From Elusimicrobia bacterium GWB2_63_22 (GTDB taxonomy: Bacteria; Elusimicrobiota; Elusimicrobia; Elusimicrobiales; UBA9959), in assembly GCA_001799735.1 (NCBI GenBank), contig MGUA01000037.1, forward strand, positions 23,276 through 87,275: DNA of 64,000 bases, given 5' to 3'. The position numbers and the translations under genes are program-made. This document shows, piece by piece, positions 58,113-64,000 of the stretch (position 1 is the first letter of the stretch; every line of letters starts with the position of its first letter). The notes under the pieces were generated by a model that worked only from the letters and a program-made list of their open reading frames with translations, was not told the origin of the DNA and searched no databases.

Positions 58113-59360
58113 ATGACGCTGCCTCCTTCCTTCTGGCTTCTCATCTCCGCTGAAGCGCTCATGACGGCCGGCTACTCGGTCTCTTTCCCCTTTCTCGCCC
58201 TGTACCTGAGCGGGCAGCGCGGCGTGCCCATGGCCTGGGTGGGCCTCTTTCTTTCCCTGTCCATGCTGGTCTCCGCGGCGGCTCAGGTGCTGGGCGGCGA
58301 GATATCGGATATTGTGGGGCGCAGGAAGGTGATGGCCTTCTCCCTGGGGCTGCGGGCGCTGCTGATAGGCGTGATAGCCTGGGTGATCTATTCCGGCGCC
58401 GGCCTGTGGGCCATTTTTGTTTTCCATCCGCTGGGCATGCTGCTGGGGTCTTTCTTTCAGCCGGCGGCCAGGTCCTGGGTGGCGGACTATACTCCCCCCG
58501 CGCAGCGCATGAAGGCCTACGGCCTGCTGCGCACCGGCTCCAACGCCGGCTGGGCCATAGGCCCGGCCATCGGCGGCCTGCTGGCGGAGGGGTCCTACGC
58601 CATGCTGTTCTTTGTGAGCGCGGCGGTGTACGCCGTCTGCTCCGTGATCGTCGCCGTGGTGGTAAAAGACAAGCCCGGCGCGGCGCGCGGCGGCATGGAG
58701 AGTTTCAGCCCGTCGGCGGCGGCCGCCACCCTTAAGAACGGGCAGTTCCTGCGCTTCTGCGTGTTCACCTTTACGATGTGCGCGGTGATGAGCCAGCTGG
58801 TGGTATCTACTTCGCTCTACTCCAAGACCTACCTGGGTTTTTCCGAGCGGCAGATCGGCCTGCTGTTCACGCTGAACGGCACGCTGGTGGTGTTTTTTCA
58901 GTACCTGATGACGCGCCTGCTTGACGGGCGCAGGATAACGGCGGGGCTGGGGCTGGGCGCGCTGCTCTACGCCGCCGGCTACCTGGGGCTGGGCTACGCG
59001 CCTTCCTACTATTTCGCCGCCGGGGCTATTGTGGTGATTACGCTGGGCGAGCTGGCGGTGTCCCCTGGCATGCAGGCGCTGGGCGCCAACATGGCGCCCA
59101 AGCATGAAAAAGGGCGCTACCTCGGCGTGCAGGGTTTGTTCCAGCACGTGGGCAGCGCCACCGGCATCTTTATAGGTTCCAACGCTATCGGCCTGGTGAG
59201 CCCGGTGTTCCAGCAGGGCCCGTGGTTCATCGTCTCCGGTATCGCCGTAATTTCCTGCCTGGGGTTCCTCTCCCTGGGCCGCCGCCTCACCCCCGCCCAG
59301 GACGGCCAACCGGCCCCTGAAGTCTCCCCCATCCCCATCCAAGCCACCGAAACCGCTTAA
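58113..59360 (+). CDS. Major facilitator superfamily transporter
   Basis: A 415-residue transporter with 12 predicted helices. MFS motif A-like loop GGEISDIVGRRKVMAF lies between helices 2 and 3, and GxxxGPxxGG (AGWAIGPAIGGLL) is in helix 5, typical of drug:H+ antiporter-like efflux pumps. The substrate is unknown. It ends at a long inverted repeat shared with the next convergent gene. Confidence 0.88.
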   Translation: MTLPPSFWLLISAEALMTAGYSVSFPFLALYLSGQRGVPMAWVGLFLSLSMLVSAAAQVLGGEISDIVGRRKVMAFSLGLRALLIGVIAWVIYSGAGLWAIFVFHPLGMLLGSFFQPAARSWVADYTPPAQRMKAYGLLRTGSNAGWAIGPAIGGLLAEGSYAMLFFVSAAVYAVCSVIVAVVVKDKPGAARGGMESFSPSAAAATLKNGQFLRFCVFTFTMCAVMSQLVVSTSLYSKTYLGFSERQIGLLFTLNGTLVVFFQYLMTRLLDGRRITAGLGLGALLYAAGYLGLGYAPSYYFAAGAIVVITLGELAVSPGMQALGANMAPKHEKGRYLGVQGLFQHVGSATGIFIGSNAIGLVSPVFQQGPWFIVSGIAVISCLGFLSLGRRLTPAQDGQPAPEVSPIPIQATETA

Positions 59361-59477
59361 GGGGACGCTGATTCCTAAAGTCCTAATTTTTGCCGCCTAT
59401 TGATGAAATGGGTATAAAGCTCCGGGTTTCCCCGGCGCTCACAGTAGCAATTAGGAATTTAGGAATCAGCGTCCCCT
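59360..59477. repeat. REP/MITE-like inverted repeat, second close copy
   Basis: Arms at 59360-59388 and 59449-59477 match as inverted repeats with one mismatch in 29. They begin AGGGGACGCTGATTCCTAA, nearly identical to the arms of the 30.5-kb element. The element lies precisely between convergent MFS and DUF3592 genes. Confidence 0.85.
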
Positions 59478-59487
59478 ACTGTTCGCC

Positions 59488-60003
59488 CTACTGTTCGCGG
59501 CCGATGACGGCGGCTATGCCGGCGAGCAGGAAGAAGATTATGGGGGCGGCCAGGCCGGGCGCGGCGCCGGTGCCCAGGCTGGAGTCCGACGGGTTATAGG
59601 GGTCGTAATAGACGGTTATGCTGCCGCCCTCCGGGAAATCGTCGGCCAGGTCGCCGCGGGCGGAATCTTCGCTTATGTAGAAGGTGTTCCTGTTCACTTC
59701 AATGGGGCCGGCGCTGTTCCAGGAGCCGCCTATCTCGTAGGCGTAGGTGATGTAGGTGTTGTAGGTGCGGGGGCTTTTGCTGCCTACGCGGCGCACTTCG
59801 TGCCCGGAGACCACGCCCGAGGTGGCGGTCCAGCTGCTCTGGGCCTTGCGCGCGTGCAGGGAATCTTTTAACTGGCCGTAGCCCAGTATGATCATGGCGA
59901 ACGCGGCAAGATAGAACAGCCAGGCGTTATTGCCGCCTGAGGTCCTGGCCGCTCCCTGCGGGGCCTGTGTGTAACCGCTGCCGTAGCCTGCTCCCATCCC
60001 CAC
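59488..60003 (-). CDS. DUF3592 membrane protein
   Basis: A 171-residue protein with a Gly/Ala-rich N-terminus, a membrane helix (about 28-45), a soluble DUF3592 domain (WTATSGVVSGHEVRRV...TYITYAYEIGG...GGSITVYYDPYNPSDSSL) and a C-terminal helix. DUF3592 proteins are widespread and uncharacterised. It is the last of three co-directional small membrane-protein genes. Confidence 0.85.
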   Translation of the reverse strand: MGMGAGYGSGYTQAPQGAARTSGGNNAWLFYLAAFAMIILGYGQLKDSLHARKAQSSWTATSGVVSGHEVRRVGSKSPRTYNTYITYAYEIGGSWNSAGPIEVNRNTFYISEDSARGDLADDFPEGGSITVYYDPYNPSDSSLGTGAAPGLAAPIIFFLLAGIAAVIGREQ

Positions 60004-60029
60004 ACCATATATAAAACCCGGCCTTCAGG

Positions 60030-60566
60030 TCAAAGCAGATCTTTTGTCTGCGCCGGGGGCAGGGCTTCGACTTTCTCCCGCAGGGAGGCGAGCCTGTCGA
60101 GGTTGAGCTGGGTGGGTTCGAGTTTGCAGGCTATGCTGAATAGCTCCAGCGCGCGGCGCAGGTCCCCCCGTTTTTCCTTCAGCCTGGCCAAGTGCGCCCA
60201 GGCCGCGGCGTTGGCGGGGTCCCGCTCCGCCGTTTCCCCGGCCTGCAGCTCCTCCTCGGCGAGCATGGTTTCCCAGAGCGCGTTGGTTTCCCTCTCGCAT
60301 TTGAGCCGCCAGGCATAGGCCGAGCCCACCGCCACGCTTACCATAGCGGCGAAGATGGCCAGCGGCACCAGCGTGCCGGTGAAGGCGTAGATGAGCAGGC
60401 CGGAGAAAAGGATGGCCAGTATGCCGCCCGCCAGGAGCCCGGCGTTGTTGGCTATATGCGGCAGTTGGTTCTTCTTGTGGGCCTTAACTATCTGGTCCAG
60501 GGCCAGCAGCACCGCCAGCCCTATGCCGGAGGCCGCCGCGAAATAGATGAGCCGCTGCTTAAGCAT
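60030..60566 (-). CDS. Membrane protein with TPR-like C-terminus
   Basis: A 178-residue protein with about four hydrophobic helices and a C-terminal segment resembling one or two tetratricopeptide repeats (DPANAAAWAHLARLKEKRGDLRRALELFSIACKLEPTQLN). It may anchor other proteins. It is separated by four bases from the next upstream gene, so they are likely co-transcribed. Function unknown. Confidence 0.7.
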   Translation of the reverse strand: MLKQRLIYFAAASGIGLAVLLALDQIVKAHKKNQLPHIANNAGLLAGGILAILFSGLLIYAFTGTLVPLAIFAAMVSVAVGSAYAWRLKCERETNALWETMLAEEELQAGETAERDPANAAAWAHLARLKEKRGDLRRALELFSIACKLEPTQLNLDRLASLREKVEALPPAQTKDLL

Positions 60567-60570
60567 GGGG

Positions 60571-61230
60571 TCAGTTGAAATTCCTCGCGGCCGCGGCGCC
60601 GGCCTTTAGCAGGGCGCTCAGTTTGCCTTCCTCCCAGTCAGAATCCGAATACAGGCGTGCCTTCAGCTCGCTGTCCTTGAGGGTGATTTCGGTCAGGTCT
60701 CCGCCCGCGGCGAAAGGCCCCAGCGCGGCGGCTTTGCGGGCCGCCTCCGCGGCCAGCTCGGGCGGGTCGCAGCGCAGCGTGTAGCCGGCGGCCTTCAGGC
60801 TTTCCGGCACTTCGGGCGCTTCCGGCGGCAGGAACTCCAGCGGCCGGTGCAGGGGCCCTGTCCGGTGCACTACCAGTTTTATGCCCAGGTGGTTGACTAC
60901 CTCGTAAATGAACTCGGCCTCATAGCCTATGGTGGTCCCCTCATGCGTTACCGGGCCGGTGGTGAAGCGCGCCGGGATCCCGTCTATCCTGCCGTCATTG
61001 CCGGCCCCGCCGTATATCATGGCGCCCAGCTTCTGCATCTCCTCCTCGCCGGCGCCGCCCATCAGGCTCGCCGTCTTGCCGGCCGCCAACTGCGCCAGCT
61101 TCCTCAGGAGCCAGCCCAGCGGCATAAAAAGCATGGCCCCGCCCATAATAAAGAGCAGCAGCATGAACGGCCTGTCCGGCAGGCTCTCTATCCATTCAGT
61201 CAGTTGGTATAAAAATCCGTGCGTGTCCAT
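60571..61230 (-). CDS. Single-pass membrane protein of unknown function
   Basis: A 219-residue protein with one N-terminal membrane segment (PFMLLLFIMGGAMLFMPLGWLL) and a soluble domain of about 165 residues with beta character (GIPARFTTGPVTHEGTTIGYEAEFIYEVV). No family is recognised. It heads the three-gene unit ending with DUF3592. Confidence 0.7.
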   Translation of the reverse strand: MDTHGFLYQLTEWIESLPDRPFMLLLFIMGGAMLFMPLGWLLRKLAQLAAGKTASLMGGAGEEEMQKLGAMIYGGAGNDGRIDGIPARFTTGPVTHEGTTIGYEAEFIYEVVNHLGIKLVVHRTGPLHRPLEFLPPEAPEVPESLKAAGYTLRCDPPELAAEAARKAAALGPFAAGGDLTEITLKDSELKARLYSDSDWEEGKLSALLKAGAAAARNFN

Positions 61231-61281
61231 AGGTCTAATATATAAAGTCCCGGGCCCGTTCCCCTTTCGGGCTCATTTAGG

Positions 61282-61300
61282 ATACAACAATTTGTTGTAT
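61282..61300. promoter_or_regulatory. 19-bp palindrome ATACAACAA-T-TTGTTGTAT (possible operator)
   Basis: Perfect 9-bp arms around one base, in the gap between the divergent 61230 gene and the toxin-antitoxin operon. It lies in AT-richer DNA. It could be a regulator site for either side. Confidence 0.45.
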
Positions 61301-61389
61301 TCCGAAATACCCCCCAAAAACACCCCGCCCGACAGTACGGTGTCGGGAGCGTCTGTTAGGATATCGGTAAGGGCGGGGCAGATGGCCCC

Positions 61390-61417
61390 TTGACTGTATA
61401 TACAAATGTATTACAAT
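61390..61417 (+). promoter_or_regulatory. Sigma-70 promoter with TGTA-TACA palindromes for the TA operon
   Basis: TTGACT (61390-61395), a 16-base spacer and TACAAT (61412-61417). Two palindromic motifs overlap it: TGTATATACA (61395-61404) and TGTATTACA (61407-61415). Such sites are expected for autorepression by an RHH antitoxin. A GAGGAGG Shine-Dalgarno follows. Confidence 0.7.
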
Positions 61418-61430
61418 ATGAGGAGGGTTC

Positions 61431-61685
61431 ATGACGCGCTGGGACCCGGAGAAGAATAAGCGGCTCAAACGGGGAAGGGGTGTTTCGTTCGAGGAATTGA
61501 TGGCGGCTGAGGTGCTGGTTGAATGTGAGCATCCGGTACGTCATAACCAGGGAATGCTGCTGGTCTTGTTGAATGATTACGTGTGGGTTATTCCGTTTGT
61601 GGATGACGGCGGTGAAATGTTCCTCAAAACGGCGTTCCCGAGCCGGAAATATACGAAACGGCTGCTTAGAGGAGAGTCGTTATGA
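61431..61685 (+). CDS. BrnT-like/DUF497-related toxin of a type II TA system
   Basis: An 84-residue protein. The N-terminal WDPEKNKRLKRGRGVSFEELM and C-terminal VIPFVDDGGEMFLKTAFPSRKYTKRLL match BrnT-like toxin families, which are RNase-like folds. It precedes and overlaps the RHH antitoxin gene by four bases (ATGA), the toxin-first order of brnTA. Toxicity is inferred from family and context. Confidence 0.8.
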   Translation: MTRWDPEKNKRLKRGRGVSFEELMAAEVLVECEHPVRHNQGMLLVLLNDYVWVIPFVDDGGEMFLKTAFPSRKYTKRLLRGESL

Positions 61686-61930
61686 AAAGGTTCAAGCTTA
61701 CCAAGTCCGAAAAGCGCATCGAGGCCGCACTCTTGCGCGGTGAATATGTTCCGGTCTCGCCTGCGCGGGCCAAGTGGATCGCGGCGCAGATCTCGGCTTA
61801 CCGCAAGGACGCCGTCATCAGTCTGCGCATAAATAGCAACGACCTGGAGTTAATCAAGGAGAAAGCCAAAAAGTCAGGCGTCCCCTACCAGACCTACATC
61901 ACCACCATCCTGCACCACGTCGTACATTGA
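61682..61930 (+). CDS. Ribbon-helix-helix (CopG-like) antitoxin
   Basis: An 82-residue protein whose C-terminal half, DAVISLRINSNDLELIKEKAKKSGVPYQTYITTILHHVV, is a typical RHH motif of antitoxins paired with BrnT-like toxins. The N-terminal part should bind the toxin. It probably represses its own promoter at the TGTA-TACA sites. Confidence 0.83.
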   Translation: MKRFKLTKSEKRIEAALLRGEYVPVSPARAKWIAAQISAYRKDAVISLRINSNDLELIKEKAKKSGVPYQTYITTILHHVVH

Positions 61931-61995
61931 TCGGTTCGTAGTTCCCCTCAAAACAAAACCACCGGGCCTCCCCGGCGGTTCGCGTCGCGCTCTCT

Positions 61996-62023
61996 AAATA
62001 GTCATAAAGTCATCAGCGTCCCC
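61996..62023 (+). repeat. Direct repeat copy 1 with a REP-arm end (ATCAGCGTCCCC)
   Basis: A 22-base block (ATAGTCATAAAGTCATCAGC...) recurs with two differences at about 62594-62615. Its end ATCAGCGTCCCCT equals the end of the right arm of the 59.4-kb inverted repeat, so it may be a half-element. Confidence 0.5.
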
Positions 62024-62092
62024 TCTCCTCTGGCTCAGGAAAGCCGGAAAAATATATATACTTTAGGCAGGAAGAAGATATCGTAAATTCCT

Positions 62093-62506
62093 ATGATCAA
62101 ATACCAGGACGATCTGAAAGGCGTGACCGCGGGGCGATTGGGCGGGTTCTTTGTCGGGTGGCCGAATCCTCCAAAGCCGGCGGCTCATCTTAAACTACTG
62201 AAAGGCAGTGACTTGGCGGTTCTGGCTGTAAACGGGGGTAGGGTCGTCGGGTTTATTACTGCCATTACCGACGGGGTCCTTGCGGCATACATCCCTTTCC
62301 TGGAAGTGCTGCCGGAGTACCAGGGCCGCGGCATAGGCGGGCAGCTGGTCAAGCGCATGCTGCGCCGGCTGGGCAAAGCCTATATGGTGGACCTACTCTG
62401 TGACAAAGAGTTACAGCAGTTCTATAAGAAGTTCAAGATGTTCCCCGCCACCGGCATGATGCTGCGCAATTACGCTAATCAGTCCGGCTCCCGCATCCAA
62501 CCGTAA
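62093..62506 (+). CDS. GNAT family N-acetyltransferase
   Basis: A 137-residue protein. It has a typical GNAT core: GGRVVGFITAITDGVLAAYIPFLEVLPEYQGRGIGGQLVKRML (acetyl-CoA loop Q-x2-G-x-G) and KAYMVDLLCDKELQQFYKKFKMFP. It is flanked by two copies of a short direct repeat. The substrate is unknown. A TATACT box lies about 30 bases upstream. Confidence 0.85.
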   Translation: MIKYQDDLKGVTAGRLGGFFVGWPNPPKPAAHLKLLKGSDLAVLAVNGGRVVGFITAITDGVLAAYIPFLEVLPEYQGRGIGGQLVKRMLRRLGKAYMVDLLCDKELQQFYKKFKMFPATGMMLRNYANQSGSRIQP

Positions 62507-62553
62507 AAAAAGGCTACCGGGGCATATACGCTTAACGTATATCATCGCCCCGG
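62504..62553 (-). terminator. Rho-independent terminator of the AT-rich secreted-protein gene
   Basis: Stem CCGGGGC (62517-62523) with GCCCCGG (62547-62553) plus inner ATATACG/CGTATAT. The T7 tract is on the minus strand at 62511-62504. It terminates the minus-strand gene that ends at 62638 and overlaps the end of the GNAT gene. Confidence 0.75.
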
Positions 62554-62590
62554 CGGCTAATAAACTATATCAACTTTTTACCCTAAATAT

Positions 62591-62619
62591 CAAAAAGTCA
62601 CAAAGTCATCAGCGTTTTA
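62591..62619 (+). repeat. Direct repeat copy 2
   Basis: AAAGTCACAAAGTCATCAGCG and flanks match 20 of 22 bases of the block at 61996-62017. The two copies flank the GNAT gene in the same orientation. Confidence 0.5.
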
Positions 62620-62637
62620 TGTCTTCCATACCCCGCC

Positions 62638-63468
62638 TTATTGGGGGTAGTCCTCTTCTGAGATTAGTTTTTGTCTTGCAATGTCGAATATGTAGAGTTT
62701 GTTTTCTTTTCTTGTGGATTGGTAAGGGGCTGCCTCATTTTTATATAGCCAGTATTCTGGGAGTTTGACTGCCGCATAGCGGTTGTCAAAAGAAAGTTCA
62801 ATTTTAACATTGCTGGCATGGTGGATTTTGTGTTTCCAAAGTTCATTCCCATCCGCATTATAGACCCTAAAAAAACAATTCGGCCCAACATCCATTGACG
62901 CTACTAGAAATAGTTTTTGATCGTATGAGACGGTATATCCTTCCATGTCACAGATATTTAAATCCCTTATGAAGCCACCGGTTGATGTTCGTATTTCAAA
63001 GCCTTCGCAACCATAAAGGGATTCTGGAATAATGAAAATTCTAGTGTCTGAAAAAGTAAAGGTTCCTCCTTCTCTAAATGGCAGGTTTGCTAGGGTCGTG
63101 CTACTGATTTTTGTCCCAGTCTTGCTGAATATATCAAAAGAGCTGGTTTCCCAGTTAAATACTGCGGCTAGTGTGCCATTTGACGAGATAAATCCTATTT
63201 CAATGATTCGCCCATCTTCTAGCTTCTTGAATTGATATTCGGCTTTACTAGGAAATACGATCTTGTCTTTACCTAAAGATATTGTATCGCGTAAAAGGTG
63301 TATCGGGGTTAACTGGGCATTGTATCTGGTGAATGTCTTGTAATCTTTTACTTTGATAGTGGTTTGTTCGAGAATAGGCGTGTTTTGGGCTGCCGCATAG
63401 GGAGTGAGAGTTATAAGGGAGATAACAATGGTAATTAGCTGGCATAGAATAAATATAAAGTATGACAT
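62638..63468 (-). CDS. AT-rich secreted protein, beta-propeller-like
   Basis: A 276-residue protein with an N-terminal signal peptide (FILCQLITIVISLITLTPYAAA). The mature part has repeated strand pairs with phrases such as TISLGKDKIVFPSKAEYQFKKLEDGRIIEIGF and WKHKIHHASNVKIELSFDNRYAAVKLPEYW, suggestive of a WD40/PQQ-like propeller. Its GC content (about 40%) is far below its neighbours, and its Shine-Dalgarno (GGAGGTGAT) is perfect, so it was probably acquired. Function unknown. Confidence 0.68.
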   Translation of the reverse strand: MSYFIFILCQLITIVISLITLTPYAAAQNTPILEQTTIKVKDYKTFTRYNAQLTPIHLLRDTISLGKDKIVFPSKAEYQFKKLEDGRIIEIGFISSNGTLAAVFNWETSSFDIFSKTGTKISSTTLANLPFREGGTFTFSDTRIFIIPESLYGCEGFEIRTSTGGFIRDLNICDMEGYTVSYDQKLFLVASMDVGPNCFFRVYNADGNELWKHKIHHASNVKIELSFDNRYAAVKLPEYWLYKNEAAPYQSTRKENKLYIFDIARQKLISEEDYPQ

Positions 63469-63530
63469 ATCACCTCCGCTCGGTTCCCTTAATCCTTAGG
63501 TTGGGTAAATCATATGAAATATTTTTGCCT

Positions 63531-63570
63531 AAATAAAAACCCCCGGCCTTTTGGACCGGGGGTCTTTATT
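63531..63570 (-). terminator. Rho-independent terminator of groEL
   Basis: ACCCCCGG...CCGGGGGT hairpin (about 63539-63562) with a T-rich tail on the minus strand. It begins about 15 bases beyond the groEL stop codon. Confidence 0.88.
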
Positions 63571-63584
63571 GTTAAGCGCTCGAC

Positions 63585-64000
63585 TTAGTACATGTCGGCG
63601 CCGGGGGGCATGCCGCCGGGCATACCGCCGGACATGGCGGGAGACTTCTTCTCGGGCATGTCGGCCACCAGGCAGTCCGTGTTGAGCAGGGTGCTCGCGA
63701 TGGAGGCGGCGTTCTCGAGGGCCGTGCGGGTAACTTTGCACGGGTCCACGATGCCGGCCTTCAGCATGTCCACGTACTGCAGGGTGTCGGCGTCGAAGCC
63801 GATGTCCGTGGCGGAGTTCATGATCTTGTCCACCACTATGGAGCCGTCGGCGCCGGCGTTCTCGGCGATGATCCGGAGCGGGGCGTAGATGGCGCGGCGC
63901 ACAATGTTGACGCCGGTCTTCTCGTCCTCGTGGTCGGTCTTCACCTTGTCGAGCACCTTGGAGGCGCGGATCAGGGCCACGCCGCCGCCGGGCAGCAGGC
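63585..64000 (-). CDS. groL: Chaperonin GroEL, C-terminal part (truncated by window edge)
   Basis: The last 138 codons of a 60-kDa chaperonin. It shows the ALIRASKVLDKV, VRRAIYAPLRIIAENAG, DADTLQYVDMLKAGIVDPCKVTRTALENAASIASTLLNTDCLVADMPEKK blocks and a Gly/Met-rich GGMPGGMPPG tail ending ADMY. The frame continues past the right edge, so the N-terminus is absent here. It folds client proteins with GroES in the cytoplasm. Confidence 0.97.
   Translation of the reverse strand, partial: LLPGGGVALIRASKVLDKVKTDHEDEKTGVNIVRRAIYAPLRIIAENAGADGSIVVDKIMNSATDIGFDADTLQYVDMLKAGIVDPCKVTRTALENAASIASTLLNTDCLVADMPEKKSPAMSGGMPGGMPPGADMY

Noticed and set aside
13677..60572. TGACCCC directly after three stop codons (13680, 29009, 60566 areas) as another repeat family
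   Set aside because: The match is only about seven bases, part of it the TGA stop or ATG context; too short to distinguish from chance.

Overview
This 64 kb window is a high-GC, gene-dense chromosomal segment with short intergenic gaps and many 4-base ATGA/GTGA start-stop overlaps. The host looks like a Gram-negative (diderm) bacterium. It has a TolQ/TolR/TonB-type cluster, an AsmA-like protein, an outer-membrane TraF_2-type protein and several lipoproteins. An FNR-like regulator, an ADP-forming acetyl-CoA synthetase and an iron alcohol dehydrogenase suggest an anaerobic or facultative fermentative life. The mix would suit Elusimicrobiota or a similar deep-branching phylum, but the lineage cannot be fixed from this sequence alone.

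Layout. 1-7.4 kb: nucleoside salvage (deoA-like, upp), an FNR-like regulator, a polysaccharide flippase, a DrrAB-type ABC exporter and an outer-membrane protein. 7.4-16.9 kb: a tightly overlapping operon (M3 peptidase, small membrane protein, CoA-binding protein, Pcm, alpha/beta hydrolase), then surE, a receiver-only response regulator, a membrane-fused spermidine-synthase-like protein and a secreted protein. 16.9-19 kb: a gene-poor, probably acquired patch with an interrupted small gene and a methyltransferase preceded by a leader-peptide ORF. 19-30.5 kb: an ankyrin/CsgG-like lipoprotein, tRNA-His, a MEMO-AMMECR1 fusion, two small genes behind a repeat-containing promoter, folP and a folK-folC fusion, tRNA-Arg, an RlmN homologue lacking the usual C-terminal cysteine, a RecB-like nuclease and a glycerol-kinase-like gene. 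30.5-36.4 kb: trxB, queD, maf, DUF4321, cutA, a lipoprotein and an AsmA-like gene. 36.4-50.9 kb: sugar kinase, ADP-forming acyl-CoA synthetase, alcohol dehydrogenase, envelope genes, glycosyltransferase, mgtE, tsaC/sua5 and a 1046-residue PAS/GAF protein with no output domain. 51-61.2 kb: tRNA-Ser, an epimerase, paired small membrane proteins, tolQ/tolR/tonB, a GYF-like coiled-coil protein, mtnA, DUF167, yggS, an MFS transporter and small membrane proteins. 61.2-64 kb: a second accessory patch (toxin-antitoxin pair, GNAT acetyltransferase, AT-rich secreted protein) and the 3' end of groEL.

Two window-wide patterns stand out. First, many housekeeping transcription units have a TATAAT-like -10 box only 6-9 bases before the start codon and no Shine-Dalgarno site, so their mRNAs are probably leaderless. 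The accessory genes instead carry strong Shine-Dalgarno sites, two of them with full -35/-10 promoters. Second, long near-perfect inverted repeats ending in a (G)GGGACGCT-like core sit exactly at convergent gene ends (3.9, 30.5 and 59.4 kb), with a related half-copy at 62.0 kb. They look like a REP/MITE family used as bidirectional terminators. No CRISPR array, rRNA gene, intact insertion sequence or prophage was seen.
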